Source of the DNA: Syntrophales bacterium
Lineage (GTDB): Bacteria; Desulfobacterota; Syntrophia; Syntrophales; UBA2210
Reading direction: 5' to 3'
DNA: 64,000 nt
NCBI GenBank assembly: GCA_023230565.1
Contig: JALNXD010000008.1
Location: 37,749-101,748 of the forward strand
Shown here: positions 17,158 through 25,026 of the stretch, one piece after another
How positions within the stretch are numbered: position 1 is the stretch's first letter
Layout of the letters: each line of letters begins with the position of its first letter
The notes under the pieces: generated by a model
The model's input: only the letters and a program-made list of their open reading frames with translations
Told to the model about the DNA's origin: nothing
Database searches by the model: none
Position numbers and translations under genes: made by a program

Positions 17158-18426
17158 TTAAACGGAGTCGTCTCTCCAGGAATTAATATTGAAACCGGTT
17201 AAAGGACCGCCTTTGTTAAGTCTCCCCAGGGCTTCATCATAATGAGTAGCGCCCTGCCCTTTCAGTGCGGCTGTCCTGCCAACGAATGCGCCGTACACGT
17301 CTCCCTGCCCGGTAAGGGTTATGTCCGCTTTGGGCGCATGGACAGCAGCATAAAGATCGGCCTGTCCCGAGAGCACTATGTCCGTGCAGGTTGAACTTCC
17401 GAAAATCATTAAATTTGAAGGCGTATTTGTGGCATTGATCACGCCCTGTCCCGCCATATCGATGTCTCCCGACACATACATGATGAGCGACGCCCCCGTA
17501 TTAACCGTAAATTCAGACTGTCCCCTTGTTTCTATATCGCCGTTCACGTATAGAATCACATCACCATCTATTACGATTTTTTGCTTCGAAGCGAGCTTTA
17601 TTTCACTTAAACGATAGGTGCCCGTCGAGAAAGTAGTTGTGGCACTGCTGCCTGAATTGAGCGTTGCCGCGGTGCCGCCGCCTGGATCTACCATTGCGGT
17701 CATGTCCTGAAGTGCGCTGGCTGAAGATTTCATTCCCGTAATCTGACCTGCAAATTTTTCCGTAATTGCCACCGCCGGATCGCCGCCGGGACCGCATACG
17801 GCTCTTCCCTTCACACTCGCGTTACCTCCGGAAACGTCTATGGAGCCTATTCCAACTGCATTAGTTCCAACATCTCCGTTTTCATTGCAATTAGTTGCGC
17901 TATTATAAGCTCCTAAATCGGAATCGTAGCTATCGATGTTTCCTTTTCCCGTGAATGTAAGTCCCAAATCACCGAAGGCACCAAAGGAAAAAAGGCTGCC
18001 GTAAATCGGTGAATAGCGCGCCGTCACGGTGCTGACTGCATTAGTCCCGGGTACGGTGCCCTTGCTCTCGATCTGTACCCAGGCGGGGGGCGACCCCGAT
18101 CCGTAGGTCACAGAGGAGATCCAGAAGCCCTGGCCTGTGCCCAGGTTGGCTGATGAAGGTTTTGACGTGGCAATCCCCATGGCGCCTGCCGCCGTGCGTC
18201 CGGCATACGCCGCCGGATTATTAAGATAATAAGCGATAACGCTTTTGATCCCCGCTTCGGCTCCAAAAAATGTTTGTCTGTTTAGTGTGTAATTACCGCT
18301 GATTTTTACATTCGTTGAAGTTTGAAGGATTGCAGTTGTGCCGAGGGCCATGAGAACGGCCATGAGCAGCACCACCGTAACCAGCACCATTCCTCTTTCA
18401 TCTTGGCCTCTGAGAGATGATTTCAT
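17158..18426 (-). CDS. pilX: PilX-like minor pilin with large C-terminal domain (copy B)
   Basis: 422-residue homologue of the copy A protein: PilX-type N-terminus (RGMVLVTVVLLMAVLMALGT, then FFGAEAGIKSVIAYY), followed by a long Gly-rich region. From about residue 290 there are repeated short units in which a GD or GQ turn recurs (VILYVNGDIETRGQ, LIMYVSGDIDMAGQGV, IVLSGQADLYAA, ITLTGQGDVYGAF), consistent with a right-handed beta-helix. The end INSWRDDSV parallels LSWKELR of copy A. Last gene of the distal operon. Confidence 0.85.
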   Translation of the reverse strand: MKSSLRGQDERGMVLVTVVLLMAVLMALGTTAILQTSTNVKISGNYTLNRQTFFGAEAGIKSVIAYYLNNPAAYAGRTAAGAMGIATSKPSSANLGTGQGFWISSVTYGSGSPPAWVQIESKGTVPGTNAVSTVTARYSPIYGSLFSFGAFGDLGLTFTGKGNIDSYDSDLGAYNSATNCNENGDVGTNAVGIGSIDVSGGNASVKGRAVCGPGGDPAVAITEKFAGQITGMKSSASALQDMTAMVDPGGGTAATLNSGSSATTTFSTGTYRLSEIKLASKQKIVIDGDVILYVNGDIETRGQSEFTVNTGASLIMYVSGDIDMAGQGVINATNTPSNLMIFGSSTCTDIVLSGQADLYAAVHAPKADITLTGQGDVYGAFVGRTAALKGQGATHYDEALGRLNKGGPLTGFNINSWRDDSV

Positions 18427-18489
18427 AAGGATTTTACCTGATGGTATTGTAAGATCTCAACATGCATATCGCCGTACCCATTGTATTTC

Positions 18490-19134
18490 CTAAGGCGCCG
18501 TAGCCAGCAAGTTCCGTGCGATCAGGCTCGTTTGCAGTGTGTAGCGCCGGTAATGGTCCTTGTATACAGGATCGGTGTATTTCGGATCAGGCTGCGCGGT
18601 GCGTCCCGTCAGCGAAATTGTCACCGCCTGGCTTGCTGTATCATAGGTAAATGAAAGAGTTTCTATATTTTCTACCACCGGCTGATGCCCTATGCTTTGC
18701 GACAAGTTTATATCGCTGTGTCCGACCGCCCTGCCCAATTTATTGTTGTACAGATCGTACACAACGTGTTCTCCCGTATCCTCGGCGGTTGAGGCAGAAT
18801 CACTCAGATCGCCATCTCCATTAAGATCCATTGTGATATAAATCCTGCTGCCGCCTGAATCGACAGCCACAATACCCGCTCCCGCTGTACCGGCTGGATC
18901 ATACCCGGCCATACGGATATCACGGATCATCATATCCATGCCTGCCCGAACCGCTTGCTGCAGTTCGGCTACCTGCTCCTGAACCTGCAATGTTTTACGT
19001 TGTATTTCAAAAACGCTGTACATGGCCATGAGAAGCACCATTCCTATTGCAAGAGAAATGACGAGCTCAATAAGGGTAAATCCCTTGTTTAGAGTGCAAA
19101 ATCTTTTTGATCCGGGGAGAAAGTCTTTCTTCAT
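18490..19134 (-). CDS. pilW: PilW-like minor pilin (copy B)
   Basis: Minor pilin of 214 residues with prepilin motif KGFTLIELVISLAIGMVLLMAM and the PilW hallmark LQQAVRAGMDMMIRDIRMAG. The end, with DPVYKDHYRRYTLQTSLIARNL, closely parallels copy A (FADHYRRYTLTSLVIPRNL), which shows the two operons are duplicates. A 63-bp gap separates it from pilX copy B. Confidence 0.88.
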   Translation of the reverse strand: MKKDFLPGSKRFCTLNKGFTLIELVISLAIGMVLLMAMYSVFEIQRKTLQVQEQVAELQQAVRAGMDMMIRDIRMAGYDPAGTAGAGIVAVDSGGSRIYITMDLNGDGDLSDSASTAEDTGEHVVYDLYNNKLGRAVGHSDINLSQSIGHQPVVENIETLSFTYDTASQAVTISLTGRTAQPDPKYTDPVYKDHYRRYTLQTSLIARNLLATAP

Positions 19135-19141
19135 TTTTGCC

Positions 19142-19492
19142 TCAGATAATTGTACGCACCGTTACCGTTCGGCTCTTTGACGCCCATGTAAAAGAGACGG
19201 TGACTGTCACTTCTGACATCCCCGAAGCCGGCGTGTTCCCGGTTACTGTCCATTGCCGTGTATACACAGATTGCGGATTATCCGAACCGGATGAAGCTGC
19301 AGTGCCGGCTATTTTGAGTTCTTCTATTTTTTCCTGAGCCAGTGTTGCCGCATCAGTCTGCATTTTTTCAAAAGAATTTCCCTTTATAACCGTAGCGGTG
19401 ACGCCCAGTGTACCCAGAAGAGCCACTATCAGAATGAATAATGCAATCAATACCTCTATTAAGGTAAATCCCCTCGTTTTACTATCGTTCAT
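19142..19492 (-). CDS. pilV: PilV-like minor pilin (copy B)
   Basis: Minor pilin of 116 residues; prepilin motif RGFTLIEVLIALFILIVALLG followed by AATLAQEKIEELKIAGTA, the PilV signature. It ends seven bases before the pilW copy B start and begins eight bases after fimT copy B, a tight operon. Confidence 0.88.
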   Translation of the reverse strand: MNDSKTRGFTLIEVLIALFILIVALLGTLGVTATVIKGNSFEKMQTDAATLAQEKIEELKIAGTAASSGSDNPQSVYTRQWTVTGNTPASGMSEVTVTVSFTWASKSRTVTVRTII

Positions 19493-19500
19493 GGGTTCCT

Positions 19501-19965
19501 CTAATTTATTTTTACCCGGCCGGGCAGCGAAACAGTGATCTTTTTTGTGTCACCTTCAGCATTGTTCAGGGTGATAGATGCCGTACTGCCGCTGACTGTT
19601 CCGTTCGGCTGAAAGGTGAGTGGCGAAACATTGCTCGAAATCGATACATCGTGATATTCATTGCGAATGTCCCTCGTACGCACATAAAGTTCCGAATTGT
19701 TTTGCATGCCATCGCCATTATCGTCATCAAGAATTTTATAGGTGCGGCTATTGACAAAAAAAACCCTAACCAGATTATTCTCGCTTGCCGCAAGACCCCG
19801 CGCAAACATCAGATCTGTCATTACGATGCGTGCAGCCCCGTTAAGGCGGCTGTTTTTCATGTACGTATTAAAACTCGGGGCGGCGATAGCGGCCATAATG
19901 CCGGCTAATAAAAGTACGATGACTAATTCGATAAGCGTAAACCCCCGCTTCCCGTGTGTATCCAT
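19501..19965 (-). CDS. fimT: FimT/GspH-type pseudopilin (copy B)
   Basis: 154-residue pseudopilin that opens the distal pilin operon: RGFTLIELVIVLLLAGIMAAIAAPSF, then SRLNGAARIVMTDLMFARGLAAS. It carries an acidic DDDNGDGMQNN loop like copy A. The upstream 200 bp contain an inverted repeat and a perfect TGTGA-N6-TCACA site. Confidence 0.87.
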   Translation of the reverse strand: MDTHGKRGFTLIELVIVLLLAGIMAAIAAPSFNTYMKNSRLNGAARIVMTDLMFARGLAASENNLVRVFFVNSRTYKILDDDNGDGMQNNSELYVRTRDIRNEYHDVSISSNVSPLTFQPNGTVSGSTASITLNNAEGDTKKITVSLPGRVKIN

Positions 19966-20123
19966 TCCTGCTCGTTCTCCGCTGTGTACATCAATTGAAC
20001 ATAGAGCGTATCATATCGAAATTCTTAAGTCTATAGAAAAAGGGAGACATTGTTGCGGACGCCGGAACGGTGTTTAACAAATGAAAAATAAAATTTCCAA
20101 AATTACATATAAATAGCTAAAGA

Positions 20124-20143
20124 GCCATTGGCTCGCCAATGGA
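20124..20143. repeat. Inverted repeat next to the Crp-type site
   Basis: CCATTGG-CTCG-CCAATGG, a 7-bp perfect dyad within this span, just beyond the Crp-type site and downstream of the regulator gene. No T-run follows on either strand. It could be an operator or a weak transcript-end hairpin. Confidence 0.4.
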
Positions 20144-20146
20144 CGG

Positions 20147-20162
20147 TGTGACAGATATCACA
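20147..20162. promoter_or_regulatory. Perfect Crp-type operator TGTGA-N6-TCACA
   Basis: TGTGACAGATATCACA, which extends by one more base on each side to GTGTGA/TCACAC. It begins right after the stop codon of the minus-strand Crp-type regulator gene and is centred about 190 bp upstream of the fimT copy B start. The regulator's recognition helix carries the residues that read TGTGA in E. coli CRP. Confidence 0.65.
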
Positions 20163-20164
20163 CA

Positions 20165-20860
20165 TCAGGCCGTCGTTCTATAACGCTGTTTTAACTTTTC
20201 CAGGTTGTGAATGCGAATACGGGTTCTTTCGAAGTCTATAATGCCGGCTTCTTTAAGGGTTTTTAGCTCTCGGTTTATAGTTTCACGGGATGTACCCACA
20301 AGATTGGCAAGGTCCGTCTGTGTTATGGCCATAGGGATTTCGATGCTATCCGTTGCATTGATTAAAGGACCATATTCTTCAGCAATTGCTGCGAGCCTCT
20401 TCGCGAGACGTTCAGGTACGCTGAGGAAGCAAAGATCTGCTAAAAGCCCGTCCGTTTTGCGAAGCCTTGTGGAGAGAAAGGCCATTACTGCGGCAATGGC
20501 TTCTTTGTGCTGGTGCAAAAAAGAAATAAAATCGTTCCTGCTGAGAGAATAAAGCTCCGAGTCTTCAAGTGCGATTGCGTCAGCGGAACGGTCCATCCCG
20601 TCGAGCAAAGCCATTTCGCCGAAACATTCTCCCTTTGAAAGTAATGCGGGAATTACTTCTTCCCCCCTTTCCGAAAGAAGAGTTATTTTTATTCTGCCTT
20701 TCTGGATTATGTAGAGGCAATTACCTTCGTCACCTTTTCTGAAAATGTATTCGCCTCGTTTCAGAGAGCGTTTTTTTAAAGAAGCTGCTAAAATCCTGCA
20801 TTCCTCATCATTCAGACATTGAAAAAGATTTACCCCCTTCAAGAATTCTTCTGCGTCCAT
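20165..20860 (-). CDS. Crp/Fnr family transcriptional regulator
   Basis: 231 residues. N-terminal cyclic-nucleotide-binding domain (about 15-125) with GEYIFRKGDEG and the phosphate-cassette-like GECFGEMALLDG (77-88) followed by RSA (91-93), the Arg-Ser pair that contacts cAMP in CRP. C-terminal winged helix (about 148-231) with recognition helix SRETINRELKTL, where Arg192, Glu193 and Arg197 match E. coli CRP Arg180/Glu181/Arg185. There is no Fnr-type N-terminal Cys cluster. A cyclic nucleotide (cAMP or another) is therefore the likely ligand. A consensus site adjoins the 3' end of the gene and may serve the neighbouring pilin operon. Confidence 0.92.
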   Translation of the reverse strand: MDAEEFLKGVNLFQCLNDEECRILAASLKKRSLKRGEYIFRKGDEGNCLYIIQKGRIKITLLSERGEEVIPALLSKGECFGEMALLDGMDRSADAIALEDSELYSLSRNDFISFLHQHKEAIAAVMAFLSTRLRKTDGLLADLCFLSVPERLAKRLAAIAEEYGPLINATDSIEIPMAITQTDLANLVGTSRETINRELKTLKEAGIIDFERTRIRIHNLEKLKQRYRTTA

Positions 20861-20918
20861 TTCAGTAATTTTCCTTTCGCTGCATTGAATGAGAATAGCT
20901 TCCTGCCGGCTGCTGTGT

Positions 20919-21245
20919 TCAGGGGTATACGGCCTTTACAGTCGTATATATACCGCCCCTGACATTAAAATTGCCGGTAATAATAACCTTTTTAGGCTTC
21001 ACTTTCTCTACAAAATCATCGAGAATCTTGTTTACTGCCTCTTCGTGGAAGATTCCTTCGGTTCTGAAGGAATTGAGATACATTTTAAGCGACTTTAATT
21101 CTACAAGTTTTTCCAAGGGAATGTATTCTATTATAATTTCGGCGAAATCTGGTTGAGACGTAACGGGACACAGACATGTAAATTCAGGGAAACGGATTTT
21201 GACTTCGTAATCACGCCCCCTGAACCTGTTTTCTATTATTTCCAT
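20919..21245 (-). CDS. queF: NADPH-dependent 7-cyano-7-deazaguanine reductase QueF
   Basis: Reduces preQ0 to preQ1 in queuosine synthesis. Single-domain (YkvM-type) QueF of 108 residues, shorter than the usual ~130-165. The active-site segment FTCLCPVTSQPDF supplies the thioimide-forming Cys (about residue 26) and the general acid Asp (about 33). ELKSLKMYLNSFR and HEEAVNKIL are also family-typical. It overlaps the 3' end of yhhQ by 35 bp on the same strand, so the two genes are coupled. Confidence 0.95.
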   Translation of the reverse strand: MEIIENRFRGRDYEVKIRFPEFTCLCPVTSQPDFAEIIIEYIPLEKLVELKSLKMYLNSFRTEGIFHEEAVNKILDDFVEKVKPKKVIITGNFNVRGGIYTTVKAVYP

Positions 21246-21840
21246 ATAACCTCACAAGAATATAACAAAATGGCGTGTCGACAAGGGCGATCACGAGTTT
21301 TACTGCATATTGGCTTATTATCATAGTTCCTATTACAGTTACAGGATAAATGCCGCCGAACGCAATTACAATGAAGATGACCGAATCGATCAACTGAGAT
21401 ACGACGGTCGACATATTGTTTCTGAGCCAGAGATGCCGCCCTGCGGTTTTTTGCTTCCACCAGTGAAAAGCCCAGACATCGTGGTTCTGAGATATAAGAT
21501 AGGCAATCATCGAGGCCGCGACAATACGGGGAGTCGCCCCCAGAATTGTTTCATACGCCTCCTGATGCGGCCAGAAAGAGGCGGGCGGGAGTATTTTTCC
21601 CAGGAAAAGCACCAATACCATGATACAGGAAAGATAAAATCCTGCAATGACAAGATCGCGAGCGCTTTTTCTTCCCTCTATTTCGCTTACCACATCAGTA
21701 AGTAGAAATGTAAACGGATAAAGAATTATTGCTGCAGGTAAAATAAATCCCCCTACACAGACAATCTTTGATGCAAGTATGTTGGCGAGAAGAAGGCACG
21801 CAAGAAATAGATATTTTATAAATCCGATATTCAAGCCCAT
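21211..21840 (-). CDS. yhhQ: Queuosine precursor transporter (YhhQ family)
   Basis: Integral membrane protein of 209 residues of the VUT/YhhQ family that imports preQ0/preQ1. It has about six hydrophobic segments, beginning FIKYLFLACLLLANILASKIV, with the family pattern YPFTFLLTDVVSEIEGRKSARDLV and SQLIDSVIFIVIAFGG. The overlap with queF supports a role in queuosine precursor salvage. Confidence 0.92.
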   Translation of the reverse strand: MGLNIGFIKYLFLACLLLANILASKIVCVGGFILPAAIILYPFTFLLTDVVSEIEGRKSARDLVIAGFYLSCIMVLVLFLGKILPPASFWPHQEAYETILGATPRIVAASMIAYLISQNHDVWAFHWWKQKTAGRHLWLRNNMSTVVSQLIDSVIFIVIAFGGIYPVTVIGTMIISQYAVKLVIALVDTPFCYILVRLYGNNRKQVQGA

Positions 21841-21933
21841 TTATTTTTTTCCGGTTGAAAGATATGGTCAAATAAGGTTTAAAGAAATATCATCAGGTTG
21901 TAAGAGGTGTCAATCCATTTTTCTCAGCTTTTA

Positions 21934-21966
21934 TTCTTGACAGGTTCTTACGCCGGTGTTAGGTGC
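21934..21966 (+). promoter_or_regulatory. Putative promoter with shared -35 block
   Basis: TTGACA at 21937-21942 within TTCTTGACAGGTTCTTA, which recurs identically at 42537-42553. The -10 is weak (TAGGTG at a 17-bp spacing). It lies upstream of the TPR gene start at 21999. Confidence 0.35.
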
Positions 21967-21998
21967 AATTTTCTTGCAGAATCCAACGAAGTGAGCGC

Positions 21999-22649
21999 AT
22001 GGATCCATTATACCTGAAAGAACGTGAATCCTTTATATCAGGCGCATCGGCAAAGATCGAGAGGGGGTTTTTCAGGCAGGCGAAAACCAGTGCACATGAA
22101 CGCCTCGCGCGATTTCCGGGAGATGTCGATGCCTGGCTTGTCCTTGCAGCCTGCGCGGTCAAAGAGGAGCAGTACTCGAAAGCTCAAGAAATATTGCAAG
22201 AGCTTGACATTATCCTTCCTGGGTGGCCCCATATCTATGAATGCCTTGGCGATATATACAGCAGGCTGCACATGATGCCTGAAGCGCTCGGATCATATGA
22301 AAAAGCCATTTCCCCCGACAACGATATGCGCAGAAGGATTACCGCTAAAATATCGGGACTTGACGCATCAGGAGAGAAAAATGAAAAGAGAGATTTACAA
22401 TATCAGCACACGTCACGCGCTCATTTTCATACCATGACTCTGGCGAATCTTTATTTCAGCCAAGGACATGTGGAAAAAGCTCACAGGGTTGTAACAAATA
22501 TTCTAAAAGAGGATCCCTCCCACAGAGAGGCGTGTAATTTATTGCAGCGTATAGAAAAAATCCAGTTAGCCCGGCATGGGGGAATAATTGAAGAATTAAA
22601 CCGATGGCTTGCTAAACTTGATCGCACGAGGGAGCACCATGGAACGTAG
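21999..22649 (+). CDS. TPR-repeat protein
   Basis: 216 residues from ATG 21999; a GTG 36 bp upstream (21963) would add 12 residues but is close to the presumed transcription start. Tetratricopeptide-like repeats are visible: AWLVLAACAVKEEQYSKAQEIL, HIYECLGDIYSRLHMMPEALGSYEKA and LANLYFSQGHVEKAHRVVTNILKEDPSHREACN. No signal peptide is seen, so it is probably cytoplasmic and scaffolds protein interactions. The 3' end overlaps the start of the peptidase gene by 11 bp. Partner unknown. Confidence 0.8.
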   Translation: MDPLYLKERESFISGASAKIERGFFRQAKTSAHERLARFPGDVDAWLVLAACAVKEEQYSKAQEILQELDIILPGWPHIYECLGDIYSRLHMMPEALGSYEKAISPDNDMRRRITAKISGLDASGEKNEKRDLQYQHTSRAHFHTMTLANLYFSQGHVEKAHRVVTNILKEDPSHREACNLLQRIEKIQLARHGGIIEELNRWLAKLDRTREHHGT

Positions 22650-23724
22650 CGTTGCGTTCAGGGAGAGAGTTGAAAAAATCGAATCCCTGGTTAATAAACT
22701 TGAAATCGAAGGCATAATATTTCTGAATTTAACCAATATTAGATATTTGACTGGCTTCAGCGGAAGCGAGGGCGCCTTTTTTGCAGGAAAGAAGATTTCA
22801 GCTCTTTTTGTCGATGGGCGGTATACGACACAGGCAAAAGAGGAAGCGCCTCAAGTGGAAGTAGTTTCTTTTACCGATAAAATGGCCGATATTGCAGAAT
22901 ACATTTCAGGTAAAGGTATGAACCGAATCGGCTTTGAATCTTCGGCGATTACGTATGACGATTATATTGTTCTTCGAGACCGTCTTTTTTCCAGCACATT
23001 GATACCTCTTTCCAGGGAGCTCAAAGACATAAGGGCGGTAAAGGATAAAGAGGAAATTGCATTCCTCAAAAAAGCGGCTGATAAGGCAACGAAGGCTCTT
23101 GCAAGGACTTTCGAGGTCGTGAAACCCGGTGTGTCTGAAAAATACATCGCGGCTTTCCTTGAATCAAGCATGCTTCGCGAGGGCAGCGAAAAACCTTCAT
23201 TTGAAACGATAGTGGCATCAGGTGCAAATGCAGCCCTTCCCCATGCACATCCCGGTGAGCGGATATTCAAACGGGGTGACTTGGTCGTAATTGATTACGG
23301 TGCAGTATACCGGGGGTATCATTCAGATGAAACTGTCACGATTGCAGTTGAAGACATTTCAGATGAAGAGAAAAAAATATATAATATAGTGAAAGAAGCC
23401 CACGACAGGGCACTCGATGAAGTAAAAGCGGATGCGTCTTGCAGGGATATCGATGACATTGCGAGATCGTTCATACATGACGCAGGCTATGGCCATTACT
23501 TTTCACACGGAACAGGCCACGGAGTGGGGCTTGACGTTCATGAAGAACCCGCTGTTTCCGCTAAAAGCCAAGCAGTTCTGAAAGAAGGCATGGTTGTTAC
23601 GATTGAGCCGGGTATTTATATCCCGGGAGTTTTGGGAGTTAGGATTGAAAGTATGGTACTGGTCAATGCCAGAGGATGCGATATTTTGACCGGTACACCA
23701 AAAGATCTCATAATTTTAAAATAA
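22639..23724 (+). CDS. M24 family aminopeptidase (Xaa-Pro peptidase type)
   Basis: Cytoplasmic metallopeptidase cleaving N-terminal residues next to proline. N-terminal creatinase-like domain (IIFLNLTNIRYLTGFSGSEG), then a pita-bread catalytic domain with the metal ligands visible in VIDYGAVYRGYHSDET (two Asp), HGTGHGVGLDVHE (His), TIEPGIYI (Glu) and VRIES (Glu). The start is ATG 22639, after GAGGGAG; the frame is open slightly further upstream. 361 residues, normal for PepQ/PepP-like enzymes. Confidence 0.92.
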   Translation: MERSVAFRERVEKIESLVNKLEIEGIIFLNLTNIRYLTGFSGSEGAFFAGKKISALFVDGRYTTQAKEEAPQVEVVSFTDKMADIAEYISGKGMNRIGFESSAITYDDYIVLRDRLFSSTLIPLSRELKDIRAVKDKEEIAFLKKAADKATKALARTFEVVKPGVSEKYIAAFLESSMLREGSEKPSFETIVASGANAALPHAHPGERIFKRGDLVVIDYGAVYRGYHSDETVTIAVEDISDEEKKIYNIVKEAHDRALDEVKADASCRDIDDIARSFIHDAGYGHYFSHGTGHGVGLDVHEEPAVSAKSQAVLKEGMVVTIEPGIYIPGVLGVRIESMVLVNARGCDILTGTPKDLIILK

Positions 23725-23787
23725 TTAAAACTGCTGCAGTGCATATTTGCTGCGGGGCAAAGTATTTGATAGGAGGGTATGGGTAGC

Positions 23788-24186
23788 ATGGCTGCATTTC
23801 CAGATGATCTGTTGTACAGCAGAGAACATACATGGGCACGAGTAGATGATACGCTCGTAACTATTGGAATAACAGATTATGTTCAGGAAAATCTCGGAGA
23901 AATACTGTCTATCGATCTTTATCCGGTAGATTCATCGGTAAAGCAAGGTGAACCGTTCGGTGTCATAGAATCAGCCAAGACGTCGGCGGAACTGATATCT
24001 CCGGTCACCGGGGAAATAATAAGCATAAATGAAGATCTTTACGATGATATAGGAGTACTTGAATGCGACAGCTATGATACCGGATGGATGATCACTGTCG
24101 ATATACGTGATCTCAGCGAACTGGATAATCTGCTGGATTCAGATGAATACGAAGACTATATTACAATGGGTGAAGAAGAGGACTGA
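23788..24186 (+). CDS. gcvH: Glycine cleavage system H protein
   Basis: Lipoyl carrier protein of 132 residues. The lipoylation site is Lys64 in GVIESAKTSAEL. HTWARVDDTLVTIGITDYVQENLGEI is typical of GcvH. ATG 23788 is preferred over ATG 23779 because AGGAGG (23771-23776) is only two bases from the latter. No gcvT/gcvP genes are nearby. The adjacent lipM-type gene suggests this GcvH is the acceptor from which octanoyl/lipoyl groups are assembled or relayed. Confidence 0.94.
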   Translation: MAAFPDDLLYSREHTWARVDDTLVTIGITDYVQENLGEILSIDLYPVDSSVKQGEPFGVIESAKTSAELISPVTGEIISINEDLYDDIGVLECDSYDTGWMITVDIRDLSELDNLLDSDEYEDYITMGEEED

Positions 24187-24192
24187 AACCTG

Positions 24193-25026
24193 GTGGAAAC
24201 ATGGAGGCTGATTCCCTTTCAGAAATTGAATTGTTATGAAAATATGGCCGTCGATGAGGCCGTTCTTAGAGCTGGGAGGGAAAACGGAAATATTCCCGCA
24301 GTCAGATTCTACGGGTGGAGTCGGCCATCGGTTACAATAGGCTGTTTTCAGAAGATCTCAGAGGAAGTCAACATACCATACTGCCGGGAGCACGGTATCG
24401 ATATAGTCCGAAGGCCGACGGGCGGTAGAGCGGTTTATCATGATATCGATGTCACCTATTCCGTTGTCGCCCGTGAAAGTGACAAGGGTTTTTCTCCTCA
24501 AATAATTGATACCTATCGTGTAATAAGTAACTGCCTGTTGAGAGGACTCAAAAAAGTCGGGATAGAAGCAAAACTCGTGGAGCAAGGAAGAAATCTGCAG
24601 CAGGCATCAGGAAAAGCCTTCTGCTTTTCTGCATCATTCAAAAACGAACTGCTTGTAAAAGGGTGTAAAGTATGCGGGAGTGCCCAGATGAGGGCACATG
24701 GGCTTTTTCTTCAGCATGGTTCCATACTGCTGGATTTGAATCAGCAAAAAGCAGCGAGGATTATGGTTGAAAGCGAAACGGTACTGGAGTCAATACAACA
24801 ATCGGTTACAGACATCAACAGCCACACAGAACATCCTGTTTCTGTAGCGGCTCTTGTCGATGCTTTGGCAGAAGGATTCGAGGAGACTATGGGGATCCGG
24901 TTCCGTGAATCTGAAATATCGGTATCAGAAGCGGATTTGAAAAAGTTGCTGCTCGAGAAAAAATATCTCACTGAAAAATGGAATATTGAAGGGAAACATG
25001 AATTTCAGAAATCTTGTCCGGCTTGA
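24193..25026 (+). CDS. Octanoyltransferase LipM / lipoate-protein ligase family
   Basis: 277-residue member of the biotin/lipoate protein ligase fold. RRPTGGRAVYH (73-83) forms the acyl-binding loop. Cys144 in KAFCFSASF, with the following GCKVCGSAQMR, matches the acyl-enzyme Cys and conserved Lys of LipM-type octanoyltransferases rather than the LplA pattern. The likely reaction is transfer of octanoate from octanoyl-ACP to GcvH. The start is GTG at 24193, six bases after the gcvH stop, so the pair is an operon. The alternative, a lipoate ligase, is less favoured because of the Cys. Confidence 0.87.
   Translation: METWRLIPFQKLNCYENMAVDEAVLRAGRENGNIPAVRFYGWSRPSVTIGCFQKISEEVNIPYCREHGIDIVRRPTGGRAVYHDIDVTYSVVARESDKGFSPQIIDTYRVISNCLLRGLKKVGIEAKLVEQGRNLQQASGKAFCFSASFKNELLVKGCKVCGSAQMRAHGLFLQHGSILLDLNQQKAARIMVESETVLESIQQSVTDINSHTEHPVSVAALVDALAEGFEETMGIRFRESEISVSEADLKKLLLEKKYLTEKWNIEGKHEFQKSCPA

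Noticed and set aside
14310..19965. Insertion sequence or recombination repeat behind the pilin duplication
   Set aside because: No transposase, terminal inverted repeats or long identical DNA stretches; similarity is at protein level only.
20165..20860. Fnr-type oxygen sensor
   Set aside because: No N-terminal cysteine cluster for a 4Fe-4S centre; the cyclic-nucleotide cassette is better preserved.
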